DNA of 64,000 bases from Chondrosia reniformis (lineage: Eukaryota > Porifera > Demospongiae > Chondrillida > Chondrillidae). Numbering within the stretch: the first letter of the stretch is position 1; each line of letters starts with the position of its first letter. Made by a program: the position numbers and the translations under genes. Positions 1-11,400 of the stretch are shown here, piece by piece. Location of the stretch: NCBI GenBank assembly GCA_947172415.1, contig OX359200.1, positions 4,404,501 through 4,468,500 on the forward strand. The letters are read 5' to 3'. The notes below the pieces were generated by a model that ran no database searches, was not told the DNA's origin, and worked only from the letters and a program-made list of their open reading frames with translations.

Positions 1-2
1 CT

Positions 3-1099
3 TTGCTGTCAACGTTGATCTCCACTTTAAATTCCAACCTGCCAAAGACATATCCTGCTTTTGAAGGAGCTGGTGTTGTATGTGTTTCATTAAATTATTC
101 CACACATACAACTACCAGTAATCTTTCATTTTTCATGAACTCATATCTCCCAAAGAATAAAAGGGACTCTTTCAGTGTATTTATATTACATTATAACTTT
201 AGAATAAGAAATGGATTTATCCAGTCCTCGAACTCCATGAGATTTTCTCAAAAGTACTTTCCGGTGATTTCTAAAAAGTTGGATCCCTTTGTTGATATGT
301 TTTTAGGAAGTCTTTCATTGAAAGAAGATAACTACCTATCAGTACATGTGAGTATGTCTTTGAAGTGACAAGCCAAGCAAGTTACTTATATGCTCTATAG
401 GGTAGTATTTGATCAATTCAAGCAAGCAATTAAAGGTGGGAGGGGTCTATTGGCTAATTAGCTATGTAAGCTACTTTCCAAGCAGCCCATTGAAAGAATA
501 AAATTTGAAATAAATTGAAAATGTTAATTCTGTGTTTATTGTTGTTCGTGCGTGATATAGTATGTAGTGTGCTATGCACAATATTTCTCTCTATAATTAC
601 CCCTCTTTTTAAACTAACGTGTTTACTTGTTATATAGGTAAGGATTGAAAAACTCCTAAGAAGTCATGTACGTAAAAATATTACTTGTTGCATGGAGAAA
701 CTGAGGTCAGCCCTACTGGGAATGGGAGACGAGGCTGCAGATGGGCAAAGTAGGAAAATATTATTTATTACAGACATATCAAAGTATGGAACACAGTCCT
801 GTGTCAATAAGTGTGCTAACAAGTCACGAGCTACTCTAAGAGGGTTTTCTAATGTCATCAGACAAGAACCAAATTTCTTTGATGCTAGGAATTTCTATAG
901 ATACTTCCCTTTCAATAGTGCTGCTGTGTCAGCAATTGAACAAGAAGCCTTGAGTAAAGGGAAGTGGTTAATTGTAGTTGGGGGAGGAACATTTCAATAT
1001 TCACTGAAATCAAGATTTACTCAAATAAAAGAAAACCATAACAGTTTAGGGAAGCAAGCTGTAGAAATTTGTCAAGCAAAAGAGGCTTATGAATGTTAA
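3..1099 (+). CDS. O-fucosyltransferase-like protein, copy 1 (5' end outside window)
   Basis: Two exons are visible, 3-347 and 638-1099, joined in phase 0 by a GT-AG intron. The first continues upstream of the window. The join creates a His-Val-Arg (HVRIEKLL), which resembles the HxR motif of GDP-fucose O-fucosyltransferases (Pfam PF10250-type fold). Further on come FITDISKYGT, like the 'iaTDs' motif, and SAIEQEALSKG...VVGGGTFQYS, like the C-terminal Gly/Ser-rich sugar-nucleotide loop. Family assignment rests on motif order only. It is a close tandem duplicate of the gene at 3417-5254, differing at scattered residues and having a different C-terminal tail (...KEAYEC). The expected role would be Golgi/ER glycosylation, but this is inference. 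Confidence 0.55.
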
Positions 1100-1358
1100 A
1101 ACAACTTTCTTAGCTTAAATTTACGTTCTATATTTTATATTTTGAATACAAATTTTCTTTTTGCCAAGTGTCCAAATACAATCATTGATACAAACATTTT
1201 GTGTAGTGTGTGGATATTTATTAATTTACAGACTTTATACTTTTACAAATAAGATTGAGTTTACTATAAAGTTAATGCCTACACAAAACAGGTATGTGGG
1301 TTATATGTCATGATTTTTATAACTTACTAATAAGTGCTTTTTTTGATCAATCTATATG

Positions 1359-1410
1359 TACAATAAATCAGTAAAACGGGGATATATACTAACATCAGAA
1401 ATCAAAATAC
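1359..1410 (+). repeat. Dispersed repeat, GTACAATAAAT...GGGGATATA type
   Basis: A roughly 50-bp block seen three times in the window: here, at about 42973-43015 (+), and at about 48615-48672 (-). All copies share GTACAATAAAT followed by GTAAAA and ATATACTAACA, and each sits beside an ATT/TAA microsatellite. This looks like one end of a small interspersed element. Confidence 0.55.
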
Positions 1411-2519
1411 AACCTTAACATAAAATTTAAATTTACAATGGATAAATAATAATAATAATAATAATATAGTTACACATGCACATGCAACGGACATTGTCAA
1501 AGTGCTTATTATGAAACCATACATAATAATTACCCTTCCAGTGCAGAGTTTAAACAGCTTCACCTGATGACATTACTGAGCCATCTATATTATGTTTGAA
1601 CATAGTATTTGGTACTTGTATATGATGACTCTCTGGGAAGTGCAGACTAGTAACCTTAAGATAATGTTCCTAGGTAGTGGTGCTATGTACCTGAGTTGTC
1701 AGCCTGGTAGACGTACAAGAGGTGATGGTTTATACATGTATGTCCTGGTATAGTCTCAGATATAGAGATTGTCCCTCACTGATCAACGGATGTATGGACA
1801 AATGAATTATTTGTCTTTTATAAACTCTTTCACATTAATTGCTTGCTATTATTATTTCTTGTTAATATATGGCCAATTACCATAAATGCTATGCTGTTTG
1901 AAGTTCCTTTTCAGGAAATTGTAAGCTTATATAGAGACAGATTTGTTCCTATATTGTTGCAAAAGAAATTTGTTTAGGCAACCGCATTAAAACTTTGAAT
2001 GTAAAGATAGTGATTTCGTGTCGATCCGTTTGTGAATGGATGTGTAGCGATTAACTTTTCTCTTAAGAGGTCAAAATGTCAAACAGGCTTATATACAAAA
2101 ACAACTCATCAACTTATATCTTAACCATCTTTTACCTCCAATCATTGTTACAGTAAGGCCACACCAAGTAAATTTCCTGTTTCTCATCATCTGCCCTCAT
2201 GCACTTCCTGGCAATGGAGCTATCAAAAACACACTGTATTAAAAAATATACTTACTACATCTGCATTGAATATTGTACAGTAGACATAATATCATATGGT
2301 GATGATCATTGTCCCTAGGTGTTTTGTATCGAATATGTTGTCTGCTGGGATCGATCGCACAACAGCTGTTAACAAGGGGGGGTGAGTGCGATCAATTTAT
2401 AATGCTGTATAATATTGTTTCCTGTGTGTGTTATTTGCCCGCCCCCGTGTGGCTTTGAAGCCACTTCTTTGGATGAGAAACAGGAAATTATCCATATATA
2501 TATCCCTCCTAACCAACTA

Positions 2520-2660
2520 GTGGAGAAGAAGATGAAAGAAGGAAGAAAAGACTCCTGTATCTTCATCCAAATCTCTCTTCAGGTTTAGTTCCCCTATAGG
2601 CTCTTTTACAGAATAGGCATAGCATGTAGGAAAATGGTATCTTAGATTTTTCATGCCTCA
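2520..2660 (+). repeat. Dispersed repeat family R1, copy in intergenic DNA
   Basis: This carries the R1 hallmarks GACTCCTGTATCTTCATCC, GTTTAGTTCCCCTATAGG and GCATAGCATGTAGGAAAAT. The same blocks recur at 8405-8660 (-), 13095-13222 (+), 15470-15660 (+) and 31800-32040 (-). Shorter pieces lie near 5678-5752, 19018-19085, 21750-21860 and 30250-30310. No coding capacity; most copies lie in introns, as expected of a non-autonomous element. Confidence 0.65.
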
Positions 2661-3416
2661 TTCTCTCTCAAACCTAGTGATGCTGATCATGCGACTAAGT
2701 TCCAACAGACTCAATAATAAGATCGGTTTTAGCTATTTTCCCCTAAATTTCCCAAATTTTGCATGGTTTTTGCTCTGTAATTTTGTATTTAAATTAGTGT
2801 CCAATGACTAGACCCTATGATAAATCCTCAAACCATATGATCATGGCTGCTGAAATTTTAATCCTATATATCACGGCTGTGCATTTTCTACATAGCTACC
2901 TATATAGCTAGGTATAGATCTAGAACTATCGATGCAACTTGGCACATTGATGTTTTAAATTCTCGCTCAGTTTATGGAAGCTACGTACTTGTAAATAGAG
3001 ACCTATATAGACTAGTAGTCGAAAAAGTGGAAACCGAGGCCAGTGTACATTTTATTGGATTAGAAATGTACTGATAACTTCAGATAGTTTAGAAACAATC
3101 GATTTTACTGGACATTATTAAGAGGAAATAGAGAAGGAAACTTTCAGCAACCCTAGAGTAAACGCCACTATTGCCACTAAAGCTCTATCCATAGTCTATG
3201 CTCTATCGTGATTCAACCATAGACTAGTCTATGATTCATTGTCTATATGCTAATCAACCGCGATTGGAATCCATTTTTAAACTACGTAGATCCTACTCTA
3301 GCTGATTATAGGTCGGGACAAAGAAGAAAATTGCGCACAAAAGGATCATGTCCGCTTTTGAGGGAGTTAAATTAGAGGGAGTTCACTGTATATGATACCT
3401 TTATACCTATTGAATA

Positions 3417-5254
3417 ATGTTGAAGATACTATCTCGTAAATTGAAATACCTACTGATACTATTGATATGCTCTTCTTTGTTGGTTTTCTATTCGGCAATA
3501 TCTCACCAAGAATCACAAGGTATCGCAGGTAAAGCAGTTATCATTCCTCTAACTTTCAGCACCTCCAGCTCGAGGAAGACTGTATCACTGGAAACGCTAG
3601 AACATGGTGCTGTTACACTAAACACTCAACGTCTTGACACTTTAGCTGCGACAGAACCGCCCCAGAGTCGTTTTTTATTAGTCGTGTTTCCATCTGAACA
3701 ACTCCATGCTCAGACCAACAGCTACTTGGACACATGCAGAATAGCACGAGACTGGAATGCTTCCTTAATTGAACCGTTTATCTGTGGAACAAGATTATTT
3801 GGTTTAAAACATTTTGTCAGCAAACATTGCCCCAAAAGTGAGAGTGTGGTATCTTATGGTACAATATTTGACCTTTCCAGACTCGAAGAAGTACTGGAAT
3901 ACAACAATTGTGAGTTAAAGTCGTGGGGGCATTTCGAAAGACATTCATACCGTAAGATATTTCTCATAATAATAACAGTCAAGGAAAGTGGAGGGCAGAA
4001 ACCTGTCCTGACCATGTGTAACAATGGTAATTACGCTTTGCTGTCAACGTTGATCTCCGCTTTAAACTCCAACCTGCCAAAGACATATCCTGCTTTTGAA
4101 GGAGCTGGTGTTGTATGTGTTTCATTAAATTATTCCACACGTACAACTACCAATGATCTTTTATTTTTCATGAAATCATATCTCCCAAAGAATAAAAGGG
4201 ACTCTTTCAGTGTATTTATATCATATTATGATTACATAATAAGAAATGGATTCATCCAGTCCTCGAACTCCATGAGATTTTCTCAAAAGTACTTTCCGGT
4301 GATTTCTAAAAAGTTGGATCCCTTTGTTGATATGTTTTTAGGAAGTCTTTCATTGAAAGAAGATAACTACCTATCAGTACATGTAAGTATGTCTGTCAGT
4401 GAATTGATAAGCCAAGCAAGTAGTATTTGATCAATTCAAGCAAGCAACCAAAGGTGGGAGGGGTCTATTGGTTAATTAGCTATGTAGGCTACTTTCCAAG
4501 AAGCCCATTGAAATAATAAAATTTGAAAGTAAAATGAAAATGTTAACTTTATTGTTGTGATTGGGGATTGAAAACTTTCAAGGAAGGAGGGACATGCAGA
4601 TGTCACAAAAATTTCCAAATGTTTCAGTCATCAATCTAGGGCCTTCATCATGTCTTACATGTACACCTAGCCACACAAAGATTTTCAAAATGAATTTATT
4701 GTTATTTGCTAGATGTAATACACTATTTCTCTCTATAAGTTCCTTTTAACAAATGTGCTTATCTGTTATAGGTAAGGATTGAAAAACTCCTAAAAAGTCA
4801 TGTACGTAAAAATATTACTTGTTGCATGGAGAAACTGAGGTCAGCCCTATTGGGACTGGGAGATGAGGCTGCAGATGGGCAAAGTAGGAAAATATTATTT
4901 ATTACAGACATATCAAAGTATGGAACACAGTCCTGTGTCAATGATTGTGCTAACAAGTCACAAGCTATTCTAAGAAGGTTTTCTAATGTCATCAGACAAG
5001 AACCAAATTTCTTTGATGCTAGTAAGTTGTACTTCCCTTTCAATAGTATGACTGCTGTATCAGCAATTGAACAAGAAGCCTTGAGTAGAGGGAAGCGGTT
5101 AATTGTAGTTGGGGGAGGAATATTTCAATATTCACTGAAATCAAGATTTACTCAAATAAAGAAAAACCGTAACAGTTTAAGGAAACAGGCTGTAGAAATT
5201 TGCCAAACAAAAGTGAAATTTTCTTTCTGTCAAGTGTCCGAATACAATCATTGA
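3417..5254 (+). CDS. O-fucosyltransferase-like type II membrane protein, copy 2 (complete)
   Basis: Exons 3417-4382 and 4772-5254 join in phase 0 (GTAAGT...TTATAG) to give 482 aa. The ATG at 3417 is followed by a short basic stretch and one hydrophobic segment (about residues 10-28), typical of a Golgi type II signal anchor. Then come NSYLDTCRIARDWNASLIEP, which resembles the N-terminal Rossmann helix of O-FucTs, the HVR motif made exactly at the splice join, FITDISKYGT, and VVGGGIFQYS near the C-terminus. The family is called from motif order (PF10250-like); the acceptor substrate cannot be guessed. It is a tandem duplicate of copy 1. A divergent glycosyltransferase of another GT-B family is the main alternative. 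Confidence 0.6.
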
Positions 5255-5492
5255 TACAAACATTTTGTACAATTTATATTTATTGATCTATATACATCAA
5301 AATTCCTAGATATGATTTAACATATGGATACATTTAGAGGTCTACCTGATATAGGTATAGAATGAAGTATATGAAGTATATCAGTTGACTATGTTCATCA
5401 TATACACACAATGCAGAAAAGTGGCTATTAGGGCAGAGCTGATCAGATTGAGCCATCTACCGCCATATATCTCTATACGATTGTGGTTTAAA

Positions 5493-8400
5493 ATGGCCGA
5501 CCAGCTCGACTGCGAAGCACTTGAGAAACGAATTGATTCTCTCGTTGGAACAAATAAAAAGAGCATTGTAAGAGTTTTGAAATTGTTGAACAGAGAAAAA
5601 GATGTTCTTCAGCGAAAGGTAGGCTTCTTTAAGTTTTAATTGTGCATGTTTAGCACTGTAGGGCGAACCACACTAGAGCAGGTTTAGTTCCCTATAGGCC
5701 TTTTACTGCAGAATGAATGTAGTACGTATGCGGGAAACTGTATTTTAGAATACTATTTGTAGGTGTGACCCTCAGCTGCCTGTAGTAATATTGGTTGTTT
5801 GGTAGCGACATACGAGTACACTCTGAAGTGTGTGAGAAGCTGGATAGTAAACTCTTGAATATGTCCTTGTAGATGTATTATGTATGTATGTAGTACGATT
5901 GCACATTGCTTTGCATGACAGGCTTAGAATATTTGTCAGAAATTTGCAATTATTTATTTTTGTATCTTTATAATTAAGCAGTATTGTTTGAAGATTAAAT
6001 GTTAGTAAATAGATAACATTAGACCTTGGCACTGGAATACTGCCTCACTTAACCTATGTCAATTGGTATGTAAATGATTTATATACATATACATGTATAC
6101 AGTAATCTTAACATAGGCACATGACTATATATATAAGGTTGCCATCTTACTTAACCCATACCAATAGATGGATGGAATATAATATATAATTGCTACTTCC
6201 TGTGTATATAGGTAGATGGAGCATCAGATGATGATATGAGCGATGCACAAAAAGAAGTAACAGAGGTAGTGGAGCGGTTGGACCAGATGAGCAGGCAGTG
6301 TGATGCTATCCTGTCGGAAGGCAGGCCCAGGAGGGACACTCTCATCACAGCTGAAATTGAACATTTTGCAGATAAAACTTTTAAACCTGTAAATGATTTA
6401 GCGTTGCTCTTCTCCGTGCAAAAGTATTTACAAAAAGTACTTGAAATTAAGAAAATAGAGTAAGTTCATAGCATATACCACTTAACTGTTATCATGACAT
6501 GTGTTTGTGAATCTCAAAGTACGTAAACACAAATGCACAAAGGTTACTTTAAGTAGTTAAGTGCAAGGAAAGCTGCTAATAATAGTGTATCATTACATTT
6601 AGCAAATTTAGCATTTCCAACTATAGCTATGCTAAGGATGTGTGTAGATAACTAACCATGGCTATGGACAAGTGCCCGAACAGAACTGAGTGTGTAATTA
6701 TGATACTATAAGTGACTATTGGAGAGACAGTAAAACTCTCTAAATAGGGATACTGCTCAATTCAATGTACGTAGTATGGGTTATCATTATATAAAATGTT
6801 AATCTATTATAATTAAAAATTGATTGTTAATATAATTTAATAAAAATTGACTACGGTATTGACCAACAGGTTAATAGAGCTGTCTTTGACATTGCATAAT
6901 CTAATAATATTGTTCTTATGCTATTTACAAATTTTCAGTCAATTTATGTCCAGACAGGTCATGTGATTATCCTAAAGTTCATTTTGTGAATATATTGAGA
7001 ATGTATGTACATATGATTTCTGAGAGAGATGTTGTACCTAATGCTACTCCATTAGCTGTTGTTGTACATATAGGGAACAGGTTAATTGACATGTTTTTTC
7101 CAATCTAAGCAAGCGGGAAAATGTATGAATATGAATATTGTTGTCTTTCAGTTAGTTCATCGTTAATCATTTTGAGTGTCTAAAGACATTGCTGAAGAAG
7201 ACCCTCAGGGTACGACTTCTCTGAAGACACCAAACTGTGTCTTTAGATGCTCAAAAGATGAAAGATGAACATACCACCTGAAAGATAGGATGGCCTAGTT
7301 AGAAGAAATCCCTATCATCTCATGCATATTATTATTAATTCTTTCCACAGTGAACAGCTAACCAAATGTACAGGTGTAACCTTTGACATGGAGGTTGCTC
7401 TTAGTGCTTATATGAAGTTGGTTTTGCTGTGTGACACTGGATTGGTCCTGGAGTCGTGGGAACATCTTAAGGGATACTGTATGCAGCTGAAGAATGACTG
7501 GTGTCAAAAACTGAAGATTAACCTATCAAGGTATGGGTGTGGATTATTATGGACATGCTGATTATGTTACCAGTCATATAAATTGTATTCCATTTTTGTG
7601 TTACATAGAGTATTGCAAAAAGATTTGAAAACTTCCGGTTGGCCATTTATTAGTGGTTCAGGAGTAAACATTATAAAATGGAAGTCAGTCTCAGAGCACT
7701 TCAGTAGAGTGATGCTACATATGTTTGCAATAGAGAAATGGTATCCTAATCTGATGATTGAACAGGCTATTATGTTTCAATTAGTGGTGGGGGAAGCAAA
7801 GGGGATTCCCCAAGCTATTAGACACCTCCACTGTTTTTGTATTCACAATGTAATGCTTTAGTATACAACTCCTAGCTGGCCATCCTTCTCTGCATGCGTA
7901 CAGTCATAGCTAGCTGTATGTATGGAACACTGAGAGTCCTTAGCTGTTCCTTAGCACCGAGTCAGCAAAGCTACCAAAGTTGTCTGATCCATTGCATTCT
8001 GTCGTCTCAGCTATGGTAGAACCGTTGAGAAAGCGATTTGTGTACCACTTTCATGAAGACAGGAAAACAAATGACACAGATAAGGTATTGTATGAAGTGG
8101 TTATTTCTATATTTTATGAAGTATTTATGTATCTATTGTATGAAGTGTTTATATATTTCTAATATGAAGGTTTTATATATTTCTATTACTATCACTTTTA
8201 TTGTATGAAGTTTTTATGTCTGAATGTCTGCAGCCGGAATGGTTTTTATCTCAAGTATTACTGTGGATTAAGGATCATGGACCTTTCATCAAGGATCATG
8301 TGCAACCCCTTCTAAGTGGCACTGAATTTGAGAGGGTTAATGTGAGGGTATGTTCAGTACATTGTCTATTACAGTTATATGCAGCTATTAGCCATGTACT

Positions 8401-11400
8401 TCTAAGATACCATTTCCTACATGCTATGCCTATTCTGTAAAAGAGCCTATAGGGGAACTAAACCTGAAGAGAGCTTTGGATGAAGATACAGGAGTCTTTT
8501 CTTCCTTCTTTTCCTTCTTTCATCTTCTTCTCCACTGGGTAAGACAGCCGTTCCTGGGAATTCCACCCTTCATCAGTGATCCTGGGAGTCTTTGTTTTTT
8601 CTTTATCTGATCTTCTGTGAATCCTGTGTATCCATGCACTACGTATCCATGCACTTCTGTGCAGTGCAGACACATTTTAAATTATCTGAGGCTAAACCTG
8701 TTTAGATTAACATTAATTTGTGATGAATATGCCTCTTTAGTTACTAAAGGTGTACTATATACGTATGATGTCTGAATAGAAATTGGGACTTCTATTTCTT
8801 CTTGATCATTTTTTGACATACGCATCGCATCATGTGTCAAAGATGTATCTTTTAGCCAGTTTCCACATAGTACATGGTACTGATATATTTACGTATATAC
8901 ATGGTCTCAATTGGTTCGCAGCCTTATAATTACATGTATTACTACACTTTGTAGGTCGAATTTATTAGAGGACTACTTCAGGTTACGCATACCAAACTCT
9001 GTGAGGCACTGCTGGTCAAGGAGAAGCTGGTCCACAATGATGATGTTGTAGCCCATTGGATTGACGAGATACTTGAGTTTGAAAGAGACCTCAGACCACT
9101 CGAGTATCCCATTCCTCTTCCATCTTGTTTGACCATTTTACTGGAAGCTACAGTCTTTAATAAGTGGACCATTATTGAGAAAAAGTGTGAGCTATCTGGT
9201 GCACTCTTTTCCCAACCACTTCAATAAATGTTTGCGGTTGTAAACATTATTCATTTTTATTCAATGTGTAAAATTTTACATACAATCTTTTTGTTTTATC
9301 TTCTACTTTCTTGTTTCATGTCTATTTGGACATGTGATTTAGAATAGAATACTTTATTAGTGTCCATTGCAAAAGTGTGTAATGTCATACCCCTCTTATA
9401 CTAACCTACATAGTTTAAGTGAACCAGCGCGGTATTACTTCATTAGTCCAGTTGGCCCAGATGAAAACACCGTGTTAACAGGGATTGGGCCCGAACCACA
9501 AATGGACTAGACCAACTGTACCTGGTTGTGAATAGTAGTTACACACAGTAGAATGATCCTTTTAATTTTATAGTAACTGATTTATCATAAGCATGCAAGG
9601 AAAACCACAAGAAATGGTTCAGCCCATGTAAAACTTGTGTTTTTTACCAAAACTGGGCTCTATTAGATAGAAATGTTTATTGCTCACTGTTTAGTGGCTG
9701 TAGAGAGGATGGCAGTTGTAACCTCATCAGCTACAGCTTGGGAGACTGTACAAGGTACAACTGAGGATGGCACTACATTGAGTGATGCAGAGAATAGACT
9801 ACCAGAATGTGCTGAGAAGCTTATGTCAATAATATCATCCATTACAGGTGCATATTGTGTGAAAGTTGTGTATTCTAGCTGTATTGATCTATACCCCCTC
9901 TTATTATAGACAGATACAGTTTACTTCCAAGCCTTCCTCATCAGTTGGACTTCCTCAATATCCAAGTGTTCCTGCTCAATGAGTTTCATGTTGATCTCCT
10001 CTCGGCTGTACAGGGTCATGACAGTCTACTATCCAAGCAGCTTCTAGCCTATCTTAACACAGCTCACTTTATAGCAGCTGTACTTAGGCAGTGGGGAGAA
10101 CAAACTGTAAGTACCACAGACAAACGTACATACGTACGTACGTACAGTCAAACAGTATTTATGAGTCAATCAAGGGATTTACAACTCATAGAATACTTGT
10201 TATCAGGATTACGTATTTGTTCAACAAAATGTAGAGATATTTAGTTCTACTTATGTACATTCTTACCCATATCCTCTTGTAACTGTAATCCTTCTCCATG
10301 ATAGCCAAAATTAGCATTTTTGGGACAAGTTCCAGATAGTTTTCTTCATAATAGCTATTATTATTTGCTACATACCATTAGGGTACATTGATTTGTTGTT
10401 GTTATATATGTCCATATGCATGTATTAATGCTACCTTGCATTTTGGAGATAAGTATGTTTGGGAATGTAGACTTGTTGGCCATATTTGCCGCCAATAATC
10501 TGATAATATAATCAACTGCTCCATTATTGCATAGATAGACCAGTAATATACTGCTATATACAGTACAAGTTACAATATACTAAGGTAATCTAATATAAAT
10601 AATTAAATAATTATTATATTATTTATATAAGTTAGGTGATATTAACAGTTTATTTCTTTAATGTTTTGTGAAATGATAGTTTTTCCTGAAGCTTGCTTAC
10701 TGTCACCAACTCTTCACTGGTACTCCCCCTGACCCTTCCAAAGCAGACACATCAATCTCTCTCATGGATTATGATGAAGAGGAGTTTGAGCAAGTGTTGT
10801 CTAAAGACCCTGCCCTTTATAATCTCTCCTGCACCGCATTTGAAGTACCAACTGAGTCATTTGAGAAACTTGTCGTATTTATTGTTGAAATTATTGTGGA
10901 AAAGGTGCTAACTGTGTTTAAATCCTCTTGTGAAACAAAATGGGCCAAAGAAAAGTTAGTAAGCAGCACCTTTGGATGATCAATATAATTATTAGAATTG
11001 CTATGGATTTAGTGATCACAATCTATCAATTAAGTCTAATATAGTTCATAAACAGTTGGTATATACTCTATGGCAGATCTCACTCCTCTAAATCATCTCT
11101 GCATTGTACATATACTTTATGATCCTGTAATATGGTAATATGTAAGGTGAAATGATTGTCAACAATAGACTATACTTTTTAAGCATCTAATAAGACTATT
11201 TTAAAGGAAAAGTAACTGTATCCATCAGTATTTTTCACATTCTTAACTCATGCTCCCAAAAATCATAATTTTGATTTTCATTGACCAAAATCTTAATGTA
11301 TCTCTCTGACCTTTAATTCTTTACATATTTGTAGATGGCACTCTCTCCCTCCTCCCAATAAGTCCTATCTGGTACAAGAGATCAGTGAAGGTGGATTACA

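Larger units (their letters stand above)
1100..3416. other. Intergenic region between the two O-FucT-like copies
   Basis: No supported coding exon was found here. The region holds a dispersed repeat at about 1359-1410, a TAA microsatellite at about 1444-1467, a copy of the 'GGATGAAGATACAGGAGTC' repeat at 2520-2660, and short AT-rich sequence. It must contain the promoter of the downstream O-FucT-like copy. Confidence 0.6.

Noticed and set aside
9420-9535. Possible small inverted repeat around GTCCAGTTGG in RINT1 intron 7
   Set aside because: Arms are too short and imperfect to call with confidence.
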